This document shows positions 24,456 through 32,483 of a stretch of 64,000 bases of DNA, in pieces. Numbering within the stretch: the stretch's first letter is position 1; every line of letters begins with the position of its first letter. The position numbers were made by a program, and so were the translations under genes. The stretch lies in the NCBI GenBank assembly GCA_021463345.1, contig JAJTYM010000009.1, positions 1-64,000 of the forward strand. Reading direction: 5' to 3'. The DNA comes from Pseudobdellovibrionaceae bacterium. GTDB lineage: Bacteria; Bdellovibrionota; Bdellovibrionia; Bdellovibrionales; JAMPXM01. Below the pieces are notes generated by a model. That model was not told the origin of the DNA, ran no database searches, and saw only the letters and a program-made list of their open reading frames with translations.

Positions 24456-26063
24456 TCACATCCGGAAGACACCCTGCTCTTTGACGGGCCAAGGCTTGTT
24501 GAGGCTCGCGCTCAGCCCCAAAGCCAGCACGCGACGCGTGTCGACCGGATCGATGATGCCGTCGTCCCAAAGCCGCGCGGTCGAGTAATAAGCCGAGCTT
24601 TCATCGTCGTACTTGGCGAGCGTGGGCGCTTTGAACTTCGCCTGCTCCCCAGCCGACATCGATTGGTCTCGCTCGGCGAGTTGGTCGAGCTTCACCGTCA
24701 GCAACACGTTGGCCGCCTGCTCCCCGCCCATCACGGAGATCCGCGCGTTGGGCCACATCCATAACTGGCGCGGCTGGTAGGCGCGGCCGCACATGCCGTA
24801 GTTCCCAGCTCCGTACGAGCCTCCGATGATCACGGTGAACTTGGGCACGTGCGCGTTGCTGACGGCCATCACCATCTTGGCGCCGTGCTTGGCGATGCCT
24901 TCGTTTTCGTATTTGCGGCCGACCATGAATCCGGTGATGTTCTGCAGGAAAACGAGCGGCACGTCCCGCTGTTCGCAGAGTTCTATGAAGTGCGCGGCCT
25001 TCAGAGCGCTTTCGCTGAAGAGCACGCCGTTATTGGCGATGACGCCGACGGGCATCCCGTAGACGTGCGCGAAGCCGCAAACGATGGTCTTCCCGTACGA
25101 CGCCTTGAACTCGTGGAAACGGCTCCCGTCCACCACGCGCGCGATCACCTCGCGCACGTCGAACGGCTTGCGCGCGTCGGCCGGTATGACGCCGTAAAGC
25201 TCCTCCGCCTCGCGCAGGGGCTCTTCCACCGGCCGAACCGCGAACGGCGCGTGCTTTTTCCGGTTCAGGTGGCGAACGATCGAACGCGTGATCTCGATGG
25301 CGTGCTCGTCGTCCTCGGCGTAATGGTCGGTCACGCCGCTCGTTTCGCAATGGACGTCGGCGCCGCCGAGCTCCTGGGCGGTTACCACTTCACCTGTCGC
25401 CGCCCTCACCAACGGCGGACCGCCGAGGAAAATCGTGCCGTTGCCCTTGACGATCACGTTCTCGTCGCTCATCGCCGGCACGTAGGCGCCCCCGGCCGTG
25501 CACGACCCCATGACCACCGAGATCTGCGGGATGCCTTGAGCCGACATGCGCGCTTGATTGTAGAAGATCCGCCCGAAATGATCGCGGTCGGGGAAAACCT
25601 CGGCCTGCAACGGGAGGAAAGCGCCGCCGCTGTCGACGAGATAGATGCACGGCAGGCCGTTTTCGAACGCCACCTCCTGCAAACGCAGGTGCTTTTTGAC
25701 CGTCATCGGGAAATACGTGCCGCCTTTGACTGTGGCGTCGTTGGCGACAATCGCGCACTCCTGGCCTTCGACGCGGCCGATACCGGTGACGATGCCGGCC
25801 CCGGGAGCGGCGCCCTCATACATGTCCCAGGCCGCGAGCGTGGAGAATTCGAGGAACGCACTGTCCTTGTCGACGAGGGCCTCTATGCGCTCCCGCGCCG
25901 TGAGCTTGCCGCGTGACTTGTGCCGGGCGGCCGCATCCGGCCCGCCGCCGGCTTTCACCTGCTCAGCGCGCGCGCGGAACCGCTCGACCTGGGCTTTGAG
26001 GGCCGCGGCGTTGGTTCGGAACTCGGCCGATGACGCGTCGATTTCGCTCGTAAGGATGTCCAT
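24456..26063 (-). CDS. Methylcrotonyl-CoA carboxylase carboxyltransferase (beta) subunit
   Basis: A 535-residue acyl-CoA carboxyltransferase. The [17 protein letters not shown] and [15 protein letters not shown] stretches are characteristic of MCC beta. Two crotonase-like halves are evident, the second around [18 protein letters not shown]. The product transfers CO2 from carboxybiotin to 3-methylcrotonyl-CoA. The ATG at 26063 follows GGGGATCAAGGGG; the open frame extends 46 codons further without support. A 75-nt gap separates it from the hydratase gene. No isovaleryl-CoA dehydrogenase is seen in the window. Confidence 0.95.
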   Translation of the reverse strand: MDILTSEIDASSAEFRTNAAALKAQVERFRARAEQVKAGGGPDAAARHKSRGKLTARERIEALVDKDSAFLEFSTLAAWDMYEGAAPGAGIVTGIGRVEGQECAIVANDATVKGGTYFPMTVKKHLRLQEVAFENGLPCIYLVDSGGAFLPLQAEVFPDRDHFGRIFYNQARMSAQGIPQISVVMGSCTAGGAYVPAMSDENVIVKGNGTIFLGGPPLVRAATGEVVTAQELGGADVHCETSGVTDHYAEDDEHAIEITRSIVRHLNRKKHAPFAVRPVEEPLREAEELYGVIPADARKPFDVREVIARVVDGSRFHEFKASYGKTIVCGFAHVYGMPVGVIANNGVLFSESALKAAHFIELCEQRDVPLVFLQNITGFMVGRKYENEGIAKHGAKMVMAVSNAHVPKFTVIIGGSYGAGNYGMCGRAYQPRQLWMWPNARISVMGGEQAANVLLTVKLDQLAERDQSMSAGEQAKFKAPTLAKYDDESSAYYSTARLWDDGIIDPVDTRRVLALGLSASLNKPWPVKEQGVFRM

Positions 26064-26098
26064 CCCCTTGATCCCCCTACCCAGACCGGATCGCCCGC

Positions 26099-26710
26099 TC
26101 AGCCGCGGCCCGCGCCCAAAACCAATGGTCGAGTCATGCACCATTCGACCGTGACCTCGGCGACCAAACGCCCGGCGTTCTCGAAAACCTGCACGCAGCA
26201 AGGCACGACCGCCTCGCCCTCCGCGCGAAAACGGAACAGCGCCGCCTCGCGCTCAGCTTCGGAAAAATTCATCATCGCGCGCGTATCGCCCTCGGCCTCG
26301 CCGAGGAATCGGGCCGAAAGTTGCGCCACTCGCATTTCATGCCGGCTCACGTTCAGGTTCCGCTCCCAGTACACGCGCGACGCGAACTCGGCGAGCGTGG
26401 TCAGCGCGCCGACATGCGCGACGCCGCCTTCCCCGCGGTTGCGCCAACGCAACGGCATCTTGACCGAAACGCCGTTCTCATCCAAACGCTCGATCCCCAA
26501 CCCCATGCCGGCTATGTAAGGGTCGGCCAAATTCGACACGACGCCCAAGAGACGCCGACTGAGCCACGGATTGTATTCCTCGAGGAGTGAGCCCATCCGC
26601 CGCGGGTTACGGAGCGATTCGCGCAAACCCGGCAACAGATGACCTAAAGAACCCGCCAACTCTTTGAAGTTGGTGAATTTGGAATTGCCGTCCGAAGGAT
26701 TGTTCGCCAT
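26099..26710 (-). CDS. Hot-dog-fold protein, DUF4442-like putative acyl-CoA thioesterase
   Basis: A 203-residue protein whose central part ([25 protein letters not shown], then [25 protein letters not shown]) resembles the DUF4442/PaaI-type hot-dog thioesterases. It is the first gene of the leucine-degradation operon, 35 nt upstream of the carboxyltransferase, and might trim acyl-CoA intermediates. No catalytic residue can be assigned with certainty. The start has a GGGAG at a rather long distance. Divergent transcription begins on the other side of a 108-nt gap. Confidence 0.75.
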   Translation of the reverse strand: MANNPSDGNSKFTNFKELAGSLGHLLPGLRESLRNPRRMGSLLEEYNPWLSRRLLGVVSNLADPYIAGMGLGIERLDENGVSVKMPLRWRNRGEGGVAHVGALTTLAEFASRVYWERNLNVSRHEMRVAQLSARFLGEAEGDTRAMMNFSEAEREAALFRFRAEGEAVVPCCVQVFENAGRLVAEVTVEWCMTRPLVLGAGRG

Positions 26711-26818
26711 CTCTTGGAATCTCCCAAAACCCCGATTTGAGAAGACATTCGCGGTGGACTACGATATCTAGTACGAAACTCTCAGGCTTGTGAAGAACAA
26801 AGAGGGAACGGGTTCGCC

Positions 26819-27283
26819 ATGAAGTACATCTCCCTTGCGATCGTGCTCGTGTTCATGGCGTGGACATGGTCCACGGCCAACTCCACTCGTGAATACGGCA
26901 TCCGCGAAAGCCGTGAAATGGAGACCGACATCGAGGCCGCGATCACGGCTTTCGTCGCGAAGCAGCGGCCGACCTTGAAAGACATCCGTTTCCACCAGCT
27001 TTACACGGAAATCCTCCGGCCCGACGAAGAGATCCGCGCGCACCTCCGCTACACGGTCATCGATTCGACCGCCGGCGGCGATACCGTCGAGCAGAGTTTC
27101 CAAGGCACGCTGACCCTGAAAAAATCAAAAGAGGATCAAACCTGGCGCTCGGCCGCGATCGATATCCAATCGCCGCTCGTCGAGTTTCAAAACGGCGCGA
27201 AAATCTCGGTCCAAGACGACACGCCGGCCGGGGAGGCTCCCGTCGCGCCGTCGCCCGCGCGCGGCGCGCGCGACAGCCACTGA
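26819..27283 (+). CDS. Small exported protein of unknown function
   Basis: I do not recognise this 154-residue protein. The first ~20 residues (MKYISLAIVLVFMAWTWSTA) form a signal peptide or anchor. The mature part is acidic and probably alpha/beta, with an Ala/Pro-rich tail (TPAGEAPVAPSPARGARDSH). The ATG is preceded by AGAGGGAACGGG. It is 25 nt upstream of the methyltransferase gene and probably cotranscribed with it. Confidence 0.65.
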   Translation: MKYISLAIVLVFMAWTWSTANSTREYGIRESREMETDIEAAITAFVAKQRPTLKDIRFHQLYTEILRPDEEIRAHLRYTVIDSTAGGDTVEQSFQGTLTLKKSKEDQTWRSAAIDIQSPLVEFQNGAKISVQDDTPAGEAPVAPSPARGARDSH

Positions 27284-27308
27284 ACCCCGAAGCGGAGGTC
27301 GAAAGGCC

Positions 27309-28403
27309 ATGACCAACGACGCCCCGACCAGCGGCGATTTGACGAACGGCGCTTCGCCCGTGGGCGCCCCGACAGACAAGTTCATCCAAATCGACGAAGA
27401 CGGCTATTTTCACTTCGATGGAACCCGCGTTTCCGACGCGGATTACGGCGCCGATCTCTTGCGGGGTTTGTTCATGGACGAGTCCGGCCGCTGCAAATGC
27501 CGCGCGCCGGGCATGGAGGCCTGGGTCGAGTCTTTCGACGCGCCCTTGGTCGCCGCCAATGTGGAGCGCGACGGCGACGGCTGGCGCCTGCTCCTCCCCT
27601 ACGGCGAAGCGGAACCCTTCCGCCCCGGGACGCTCACCCTCGACGAGTGGGATCGCTTTCACGGCCACACGGACCGGAAAATCCCGTTCGTTTTCTCGCG
27701 CGCGGCGCAAACCGAATTTTTCAACCTGGTCGACGCGTACGACGACGAAAGCGTCACGATCGCGGGCCAACGCCACGAAATCCCGACCTGGCTCGACCCC
27801 AAACCAGAAACCCGCGAGAACGAGTTTTGGGATCAAATCTACCGGGCGGAAACCCCCGGCTGGGAACTCAACGAGCCGCATCCCGCGCTCCCGCGGTTTT
27901 TCCCGAAGCTCAAACGCGCGCGTTCGCGGGTGCTCGTTCTCGGAGCGGGCTCCGGGAACGACGCCGCCTATCTCGCCAACCAAGGCCATATCGTCACCGC
28001 CGTCGATTTCAGCCGCGAAGCGATCGCGCGCGCGAAAAAGAAGTACGGCCACATCCAAGACCTCAATTTCCTGCAAGCCGACGCTTTCGATCTCCCCTCC
28101 GATATGGACGGCCGGTTCGACCTCGTTTTCGAGCACACGTTCTACTGCGCCGTCGATCCCGTTCGCCGCGCCGATATCATGAAAGTTTGGCGGCGCTGCC
28201 TCGCCGACGGCGGCCATCTTCTCGGGATTTTTTTCGCGCAGGACAAACCGGCGGGACCGCCGTTCGGCGGCAGCGAATGGGAACTGCGCGCACGCTTGAA
28301 AAACCAATTCCGCCCGCTCTACTGGATGCGGCTGCGCGATTCCCCGCGCCCGCGCCTTGGACGAGAGCTGCTGATCTACGCGGAGAAACTTTCAAGGCAT
28401 TGA
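27309..28403 (+). CDS. Fusion protein: DUF4505-like N-terminal domain plus TPMT-type SAM methyltransferase
   Basis: The C-terminal half (about residues 165-364) is a class I methyltransferase. It has a TPMT-like entry FWDQIYRAETPGWELNEPHP, the SAM loop LGAGSGND (211-218) and an acidic AVDFS turn. The N-terminal ~140 residues (DGYFHFDGTR, PGMEAWVESFDAPLVA, FVFSRAAQTEFF) resemble the small DUF4505 family, known in eukaryotes as UPF0598 and in scattered bacteria. I judged this by eye. A fusion of the two suggests that the N-terminal domain selects the substrate. The ATG follows AAAGG. The substrate is unknown; thiol, halide or metalloid methylation are typical of the TPMT group. Confidence 0.72.
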   Translation: MTNDAPTSGDLTNGASPVGAPTDKFIQIDEDGYFHFDGTRVSDADYGADLLRGLFMDESGRCKCRAPGMEAWVESFDAPLVAANVERDGDGWRLLLPYGEAEPFRPGTLTLDEWDRFHGHTDRKIPFVFSRAAQTEFFNLVDAYDDESVTIAGQRHEIPTWLDPKPETRENEFWDQIYRAETPGWELNEPHPALPRFFPKLKRARSRVLVLGAGSGNDAAYLANQGHIVTAVDFSREAIARAKKKYGHIQDLNFLQADAFDLPSDMDGRFDLVFEHTFYCAVDPVRRADIMKVWRRCLADGGHLLGIFFAQDKPAGPPFGGSEWELRARLKNQFRPLYWMRLRDSPRPRLGRELLIYAEKLSRH

Positions 28404-28594
28404 CGGGTGGGCCGGCGCGAAAGCCCCTGAATTCCTCCCAAACGCGCGTCCCTTGGGCGGCGGGCCGCGCTCGCCTTATGGGTCTTAAAAGAAAATAGAA
28501 TTTCTCTTTTACGGTCCGCCGAAGGACAAACGGGCTTCGAGCGACGGGCAAGGGAATTCCGACGGCCCGTCCGTTGTTAGCAAAGAGGGAAAAA

Positions 28595-29464
28595 ATGAAC
28601 GACAGGACGCTTTTAGGGCTATCGACGCTATTCCTTTTGAGCGCCTGCTCGGGGCAAGATGTTCCCTCCCCGCTCGCTCTCGGTGAAAACGAAGGCTCGC
28701 GCATCATCGGCGGCGTCGAGGTGGCGTTCGATGATCCGATCGCGAGCACGGTCGTCGGTCTTTACGATACGGCTCGACGCTCCGTCTGCACGGGTTCTTT
28801 CATCGGTCAAAACCTCGTGCTCACCGCGGCCCATTGCGTGACCGGCCCGCCATCGAACCTGGTCGTCGTTTTCGGACTCGATGTTTTCGGCTTCAGAACC
28901 GGGAGCGCCGCGGCTCGCCCGGTCCTGGACGCGGAACTCAATCCGCTTTGGGATAAGCACCAAGGCAAAAGCACGGATGTCGGCGATATCGCGCTCGTGA
29001 AATTCGCGGGTGCCGCACCCTACGAATACCGTCCCGCGCGGCTCCTGGAGCGCCTGGACTCCATCGCCGACGGGGACACGGTCACTCTCGCCGGCTACGG
29101 CTTCAACAACGGCCTTGAAAAATCCGGAAATGGACGCCTGCACAAGGTCGACGTGCAAATTGAAAAACTCCACTACGCGAAAACCGAATTCCTCGTCGAC
29201 CAAACGACGGGCCGCGGCGCCTGCCACGGCGACTCCGGCAGCCCCGCGTACGCCACCGTGGACGGTGAAATGTTCGTCCTCGGGATCACGAGTCGCCCCG
29301 TGAACGACCCAAAAGGCACCTGCGGCGTCTCCGTGGCCTACACCAGCGTGCCCGCGTACGCGGGCTGGCTGCGCACGGCCGCCAAAAAACTCAATTCGCG
29401 CCGGCCGCCGACGGCTCGACGCTCCCATGCGGTCGTGCGGGACGCACGGCCCCTGCCGAACTGA
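28595..29464 (+). CDS. Trypsin-like serine protease, predicted lipoprotein
   Basis: A 289-residue S1-family protease. The signal peptide ends in the lipobox LLSAC18, so the protein is probably lipid-anchored. An activation-type RIIGG (36-40) begins the protease domain. The catalytic triad is H80 (LTAAHC), D131 (DIALV) and S214 (GDSGSP). The ATG at 28595 follows AGAGGGAAAA; an upstream TTG at 28574 in frame is less likely. Such secreted chymotrypsin-fold proteases are frequent in predatory deltaproteobacteria. It is monocistronic, and an 8-bp inverted repeat follows the stop. Confidence 0.92.
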   Translation: MNDRTLLGLSTLFLLSACSGQDVPSPLALGENEGSRIIGGVEVAFDDPIASTVVGLYDTARRSVCTGSFIGQNLVLTAAHCVTGPPSNLVVVFGLDVFGFRTGSAAARPVLDAELNPLWDKHQGKSTDVGDIALVKFAGAAPYEYRPARLLERLDSIADGDTVTLAGYGFNNGLEKSGNGRLHKVDVQIEKLHYAKTEFLVDQTTGRGACHGDSGSPAYATVDGEMFVLGITSRPVNDPKGTCGVSVAYTSVPAYAGWLRTAAKKLNSRRPPTARRSHAVVRDARPLPN

Positions 29465-29641
29465 TGGGCTCGAGCCCATGGCATCAGAACCCGTACCGAA
29501 AAGCGTCGAGGATCGGCTCGCCGGGTTTCACGATCGCCAAGATTTCTTGAAGATCGCGGTCAAGCGCGAAGCCTCCCGTCGTACTAGGATGACCGCTCCG
29601 AAGGCCTCTCATGAGAGTCCGGTCGTTGAAGGAGCGTGAGC

Positions 29642-30340
29642 ATGAAAAAGACAGTCATCGGGGTCTTCGATCATTTTCAAAACGCTGAACGCGTGGTTGC
29701 CGAGCTGACCGCCGCGGGCGCGCCGCGCGAAGGCATCAGCGTGATCACGCCGGGCGCGCGCGGCCGCCCGACCCAAAGATTGCCAAGACCGAGCGCGCAA
29801 CACCCGGACGGGAAGGATGAGCTCACCAACCGCGTCGGAGCCGGTGCCGCTGTCGGCGGGGCCGGAGGCCTCCTGTTGTCGCTCGCAGGCGCGGCGATCC
29901 CCGGCATCGGACCGATCCTCTCCGCGGGGCCCCTGCTCGCAGCCATCGGCGGCGCGGCGGCGGGCGGGCTCGTGGGCGCTTTGTCCAGCGCTGGCGTCGC
30001 GCATGAGGACGCGCACTTCTACGCCGAAGCGCTACGCCGCGGGTCCTCCATCGTTTCCGTCGACATCGAGGAAGCGAAAGTCGAGCAAGCCGCCGCGATC
30101 ATGAACCGCTTCGGTTCGATCGACATCGACAAGCGGTCCACCGACTATCGCGCGCAAGGCTTCTCCGGGTTCGACGCGACCCGCCCTCCGCTCACTCGCG
30201 ACGAGCTCATCGCCGAACGTGAGCCTCGAGGGAACACCGAAGCGCGCACGGGGCCCGCCGAGCCCGATTTCCATCAAAGAACGCCAACCGCGAACGGAGG
30301 CGTGCGCGTGATCACCCCCGCCCCTCCGCCAGCTCGATGA
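29642..30340 (+). CDS. Glycine-zipper general-stress-type protein (YflT/GSP17M-like)
   Basis: A 232-residue protein in three parts. First is an alpha/beta domain (MKKTVIGVFDHFQNAERVV...EGISVIT) like the general stress protein 17M domain. A Gly/Ala-rich membrane-spanning glycine zipper follows (about residues 65-115). Third is a second alpha/beta segment with SIVSVDIEEAKVEQA. The Pro-rich C-terminus is low complexity. The ATG at 29642 has AAGGAG seven bases upstream; a GTG two codons earlier is too close to it. It probably associates with the membrane during envelope stress. Its last 29 nt overlap the convergent cysteine synthase gene. Confidence 0.75.
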   Translation: MKKTVIGVFDHFQNAERVVAELTAAGAPREGISVITPGARGRPTQRLPRPSAQHPDGKDELTNRVGAGAAVGGAGGLLLSLAGAAIPGIGPILSAGPLLAAIGGAAAGGLVGALSSAGVAHEDAHFYAEALRRGSSIVSVDIEEAKVEQAAAIMNRFGSIDIDKRSTDYRAQGFSGFDATRPPLTRDELIAEREPRGNTEARTGPAEPDFHQRTPTANGGVRVITPAPPPAR

Positions 30341-31325
30341 CGCGCCTGGGATGCGGCTCGAGACCGCGTCCTTTCAGCCAGTCGGGATCGAAAACGCGCG
30401 ACGCATAGCGCGTGCCATGATCGCAGAGAACCGTCACGAACACTTTGCCGCTGTCGCGTTCACGGAGGGCCAGGGCAAAAGCCGCGTAGACGTTCAAAGC
30501 CGCGGAGGTCCCGACCACGAGCCCCTCAGCGCTCGCGAGATAATAAAGCATGTCGAGCATTCCCGCGTCATCGACGCGGATGGCATCGTCGATTCTCGCC
30601 GCGAGATAATTCGCGGTGAGCCGCATGATGCCGATGCCTTCGGAAATCGAACTGCCGTTGGCTTCGAGCTTTCCCTCCCGCACGTGACAAAAAATGCCCG
30701 AACCCAACGGATCGGCGGCGACGATCCGCACGCCCGGCTTTTTGCTTTTCAAGTACCGGCTCACGCCGGAAATCGTCCCGCTGCTACCGACCGCGCAAAC
30801 GAACGTGTCGACGCGACCGGCGGTCTGCTCCCAAATCTCGGGCCCGGTGGTGGCGAAGTGCATGTCGCCGTTGGCTGTGTTCTCGAACTGGTTGGCCCAA
30901 ACGGCGCCCGGGGTCCCATCGGCGATCTTGCTGGCCGCGTGGTAAAAATGATCGGGGTTCGCGAACGGCACGGGCGGGACCGGGCGCACGTCGGCGCCGA
31001 GCGCGCGCAGGAGATCGTATTTTTCCCGCGCCTGGTTGTCGGGCATGGTGAGAATCGTCTTGTAGCCGCGCGCGGCCGCAAGTGTCGCCAGCCCGATCCC
31101 CGTATTGCCGGCCGTGCCTTCAACGATCGTCCCCCCGGCTTTGAGCGATCCGTCTTTCTCCGCGCGCTCGATAATGCCCTTGGCCGCCCGGTCCTTGACG
31201 CTGCCGCCAGGATTGAGGAACTCGGCTTTGCCGTAAATCTCACAGCCGCTCATCCGCGATAACGATTCGATCCTGATCAACGGCGTGTCTCCGACGGCGT
31301 CCCAGACAGAACCTGTTTTTCTCAC
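30312..31325 (-). CDS. cysK: Cysteine synthase A (O-acetylserine sulfhydrylase)-like PLP enzyme
   Basis: A fold-type II PLP enzyme that makes cysteine from O-acetylserine and sulfide. The PLP Lys is in FLNPGGSVKDRAA, and the substrate loop is VEGTAGNTGIGLA. The conserved serine loop of true CysK is shifted toward TSAALNVYAA, as in cysteine synthase/cystathionine synthase relatives, so a reverse-transsulfuration enzyme is possible. The GTG at 31325 has AGGGG five bases upstream and gives a family-like N-terminus; an ATG at 31379 with GAGG four bases upstream would add 18 residues. It lies downstream of rnpB on the same strand. Confidence 0.88.
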   Translation of the reverse strand: MRKTGSVWDAVGDTPLIRIESLSRMSGCEIYGKAEFLNPGGSVKDRAAKGIIERAEKDGSLKAGGTIVEGTAGNTGIGLATLAAARGYKTILTMPDNQAREKYDLLRALGADVRPVPPVPFANPDHFYHAASKIADGTPGAVWANQFENTANGDMHFATTGPEIWEQTAGRVDTFVCAVGSSGTISGVSRYLKSKKPGVRIVAADPLGSGIFCHVREGKLEANGSSISEGIGIMRLTANYLAARIDDAIRVDDAGMLDMLYYLASAEGLVVGTSAALNVYAAFALALRERDSGKVFVTVLCDHGTRYASRVFDPDWLKGRGLEPHPRRVIELAEGRG

Positions 31326-31407
31326 TTTCACCCCTTCTCTCAAAGATCGGGAACTTCGCACGCGAACAACCGAGTTCATCGATCCTCGCCAGCGTCCCCG
31401 CATGCGG

Positions 31408-31441
31408 AAAAAAAAGGGGCAGTCACTTTCATGACCACCCC
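31408..31441 (-). terminator. Rho-independent terminator of rnpB
   Basis: On the minus strand, GGGGUGGUCA and UGACUGCCCC form a 10-bp stem with two G-U pairs and a 6-nt loop, followed by U8 (A8 at 31408-31415 on the plus strand). It lies 13 nt beyond the RNase P RNA 3' end. Confidence 0.9.
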
Positions 31442-31452
31442 GAAAGCTGCCG

Positions 31453-31833
31453 AACCTGGATGCGCGATAAGCCGGATTCTGTCTTCCGCTCCGACGACGA
31501 CAACGTCCGCGAGCGGGAGGCGACTATTCCTCTTGGCCGTCGGTTACCCGACGGCTCCAGCGATCTGACCCGGGAGCCTCGCGCTGGCCGCGCTTAAACG
31601 CTCCCCTATTTGATCTTGCTCCGTGCAGAGTTTGGCTGTTTTCACTCCGGCGGCTCCCCCAAGGCTTCCCGTTCCCGGCCTCGGGCTCAATGCCCCGGAC
31701 ATTCTCTCTGTTCCACTGTTCCTCGCCTTGCGACGGGGGGTCATTAACCCCTGCACTGCCATACGGAGTCCGGACTTTCCTCTCACGTTTCGTTTTAAGC
31801 GAAACACAAGCAATCGCCTGCGCATCCCGGACG
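31453..31833 (-). ncRNA. rnpB: RNase P RNA (type A)
   Basis: The catalytic RNA that removes tRNA 5' leaders. The minus strand carries the hallmark GAGGAAAGTCCGGACTCC near the 5' end and ACAGAATCCGGCTTAT near the 3' end. The termini pair through P1 (GGATGCGC with GCGCATCC, plus-strand positions 31820-31827 and 31458-31465). The length of about 380 nt and these elements fit the ancestral type A. A good promoter lies just upstream and a terminator just downstream. Exact ends are approximate within a few nucleotides. Confidence 0.96.
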
Positions 31834-31837
31834 ACAC

Positions 31838-31866
31838 AATGTAGCGGAGACCTTCTCAAAAAACAA
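31838..31866 (-). promoter_or_regulatory. Promoter of rnpB
   Basis: On the minus strand: TTGTTT at 31866-31861, a 17-nt spacer and TACATT at 31843-31838. The implied +1 near 31831 matches the start of helix P1. An A+T-rich block at about 31880-31930 upstream could act as an UP element, as expected for a strongly expressed stable RNA. Confidence 0.65.
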
Positions 31867-32042
31867 GCAGGCTCCCTCAAGAATCAGATATTATTGTATA
31901 ATTTCATATACTTATATTAAAACTCAAAAATATGTTGATCCCCTGTCTTTTTCCCTAAAACCAAAGTCCGGTTTACCGATGAGTTAGGTGATCAATCCAA
32001 AGAATCGCCTCGCATCCAGAACGTCGCCCGGAGGTTAGAAAG

Positions 32043-32150
32043 ATGGAAGCCGCACGCACCTACACCGCGCGCAAAGTATTGATGATGTTCATGCTCTCGT
32101 TCGCGAGCTTCTGCCTCTTCGTCAACGTGGCGCAAAGATTCCTGATGTGA
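32043..32150 (+). CDS. 35-residue single-pass membrane peptide
   Basis: A short open frame starts with ATG at 32043, with GGAGG eight bases upstream, and ends with TGA at 32150. The peptide begins MEAARTYTARK. It continues with a hydrophobic helix of about 18 residues (VLMMFMLSFASFCLFVNVA) and ends QRFLM. A good ribosome site plus a clean transmembrane segment with positive residues before it make it a credible small membrane protein. Function unknown. The 31867-32042 region upstream is A+T-rich, with a TATAAT at 31897 but no clear -35. Confidence 0.5.
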   Translation: MEAARTYTARKVLMMFMLSFASFCLFVNVAQRFLM

Positions 32151-32483
32151 TTTCCCCGCCGTTGGCCGAACCGCTCGAGATGCCTGCGTTCAATCCGGGC
32201 GCTCGAAACCAACCGAAAGGCACACCTCGCGATGGAACGCGCCCCGCGACCGTCGCTCCGTAAACAAGGATGCCGTCCGCCTCGGACGGCACCTACCGTT
32301 TCTCCAGTCGAACGAACTTGCGCCTTTGGTGCGCGAAGAAAACGTTATACGCTATGAACCGCCCCAGCAGGCTCTCGGACGTGGGCCGGAGCCACCGGCC
32401 CTGCTCTCTCTGAAAAGAGAAGCTCCGGGCCATTCGGCGAAGGGAAACGCTTGGAAGTCGAACCGCTTGGCGCAAAAGGAGTC
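32151..32483. other. Non-coding stretch with a short stem-loop
   Basis: No convincing gene in 333 nt. TGCCGTCCG (32271-32279) and CGGACGGCA (32283-32291) form a 9-bp stem with a 3-nt loop, but without a T tract on either strand. It could be a Rho-dependent pause or an mRNA-stabilising hairpin ahead of the glycosyltransferase genes. Confidence 0.5.

Noticed and set aside
29464-29479. Palindrome ATGGGCTC/GAGCCCAT after the protease gene as a terminator
   Set aside because: It has no loop beyond the four central bases and no T tract, so it is at best a weak hairpin.
32271-32291. Stem-loop TGCCGTCCG/CGGACGGCA as a Rho-independent terminator
   Set aside because: No T run follows on either strand.
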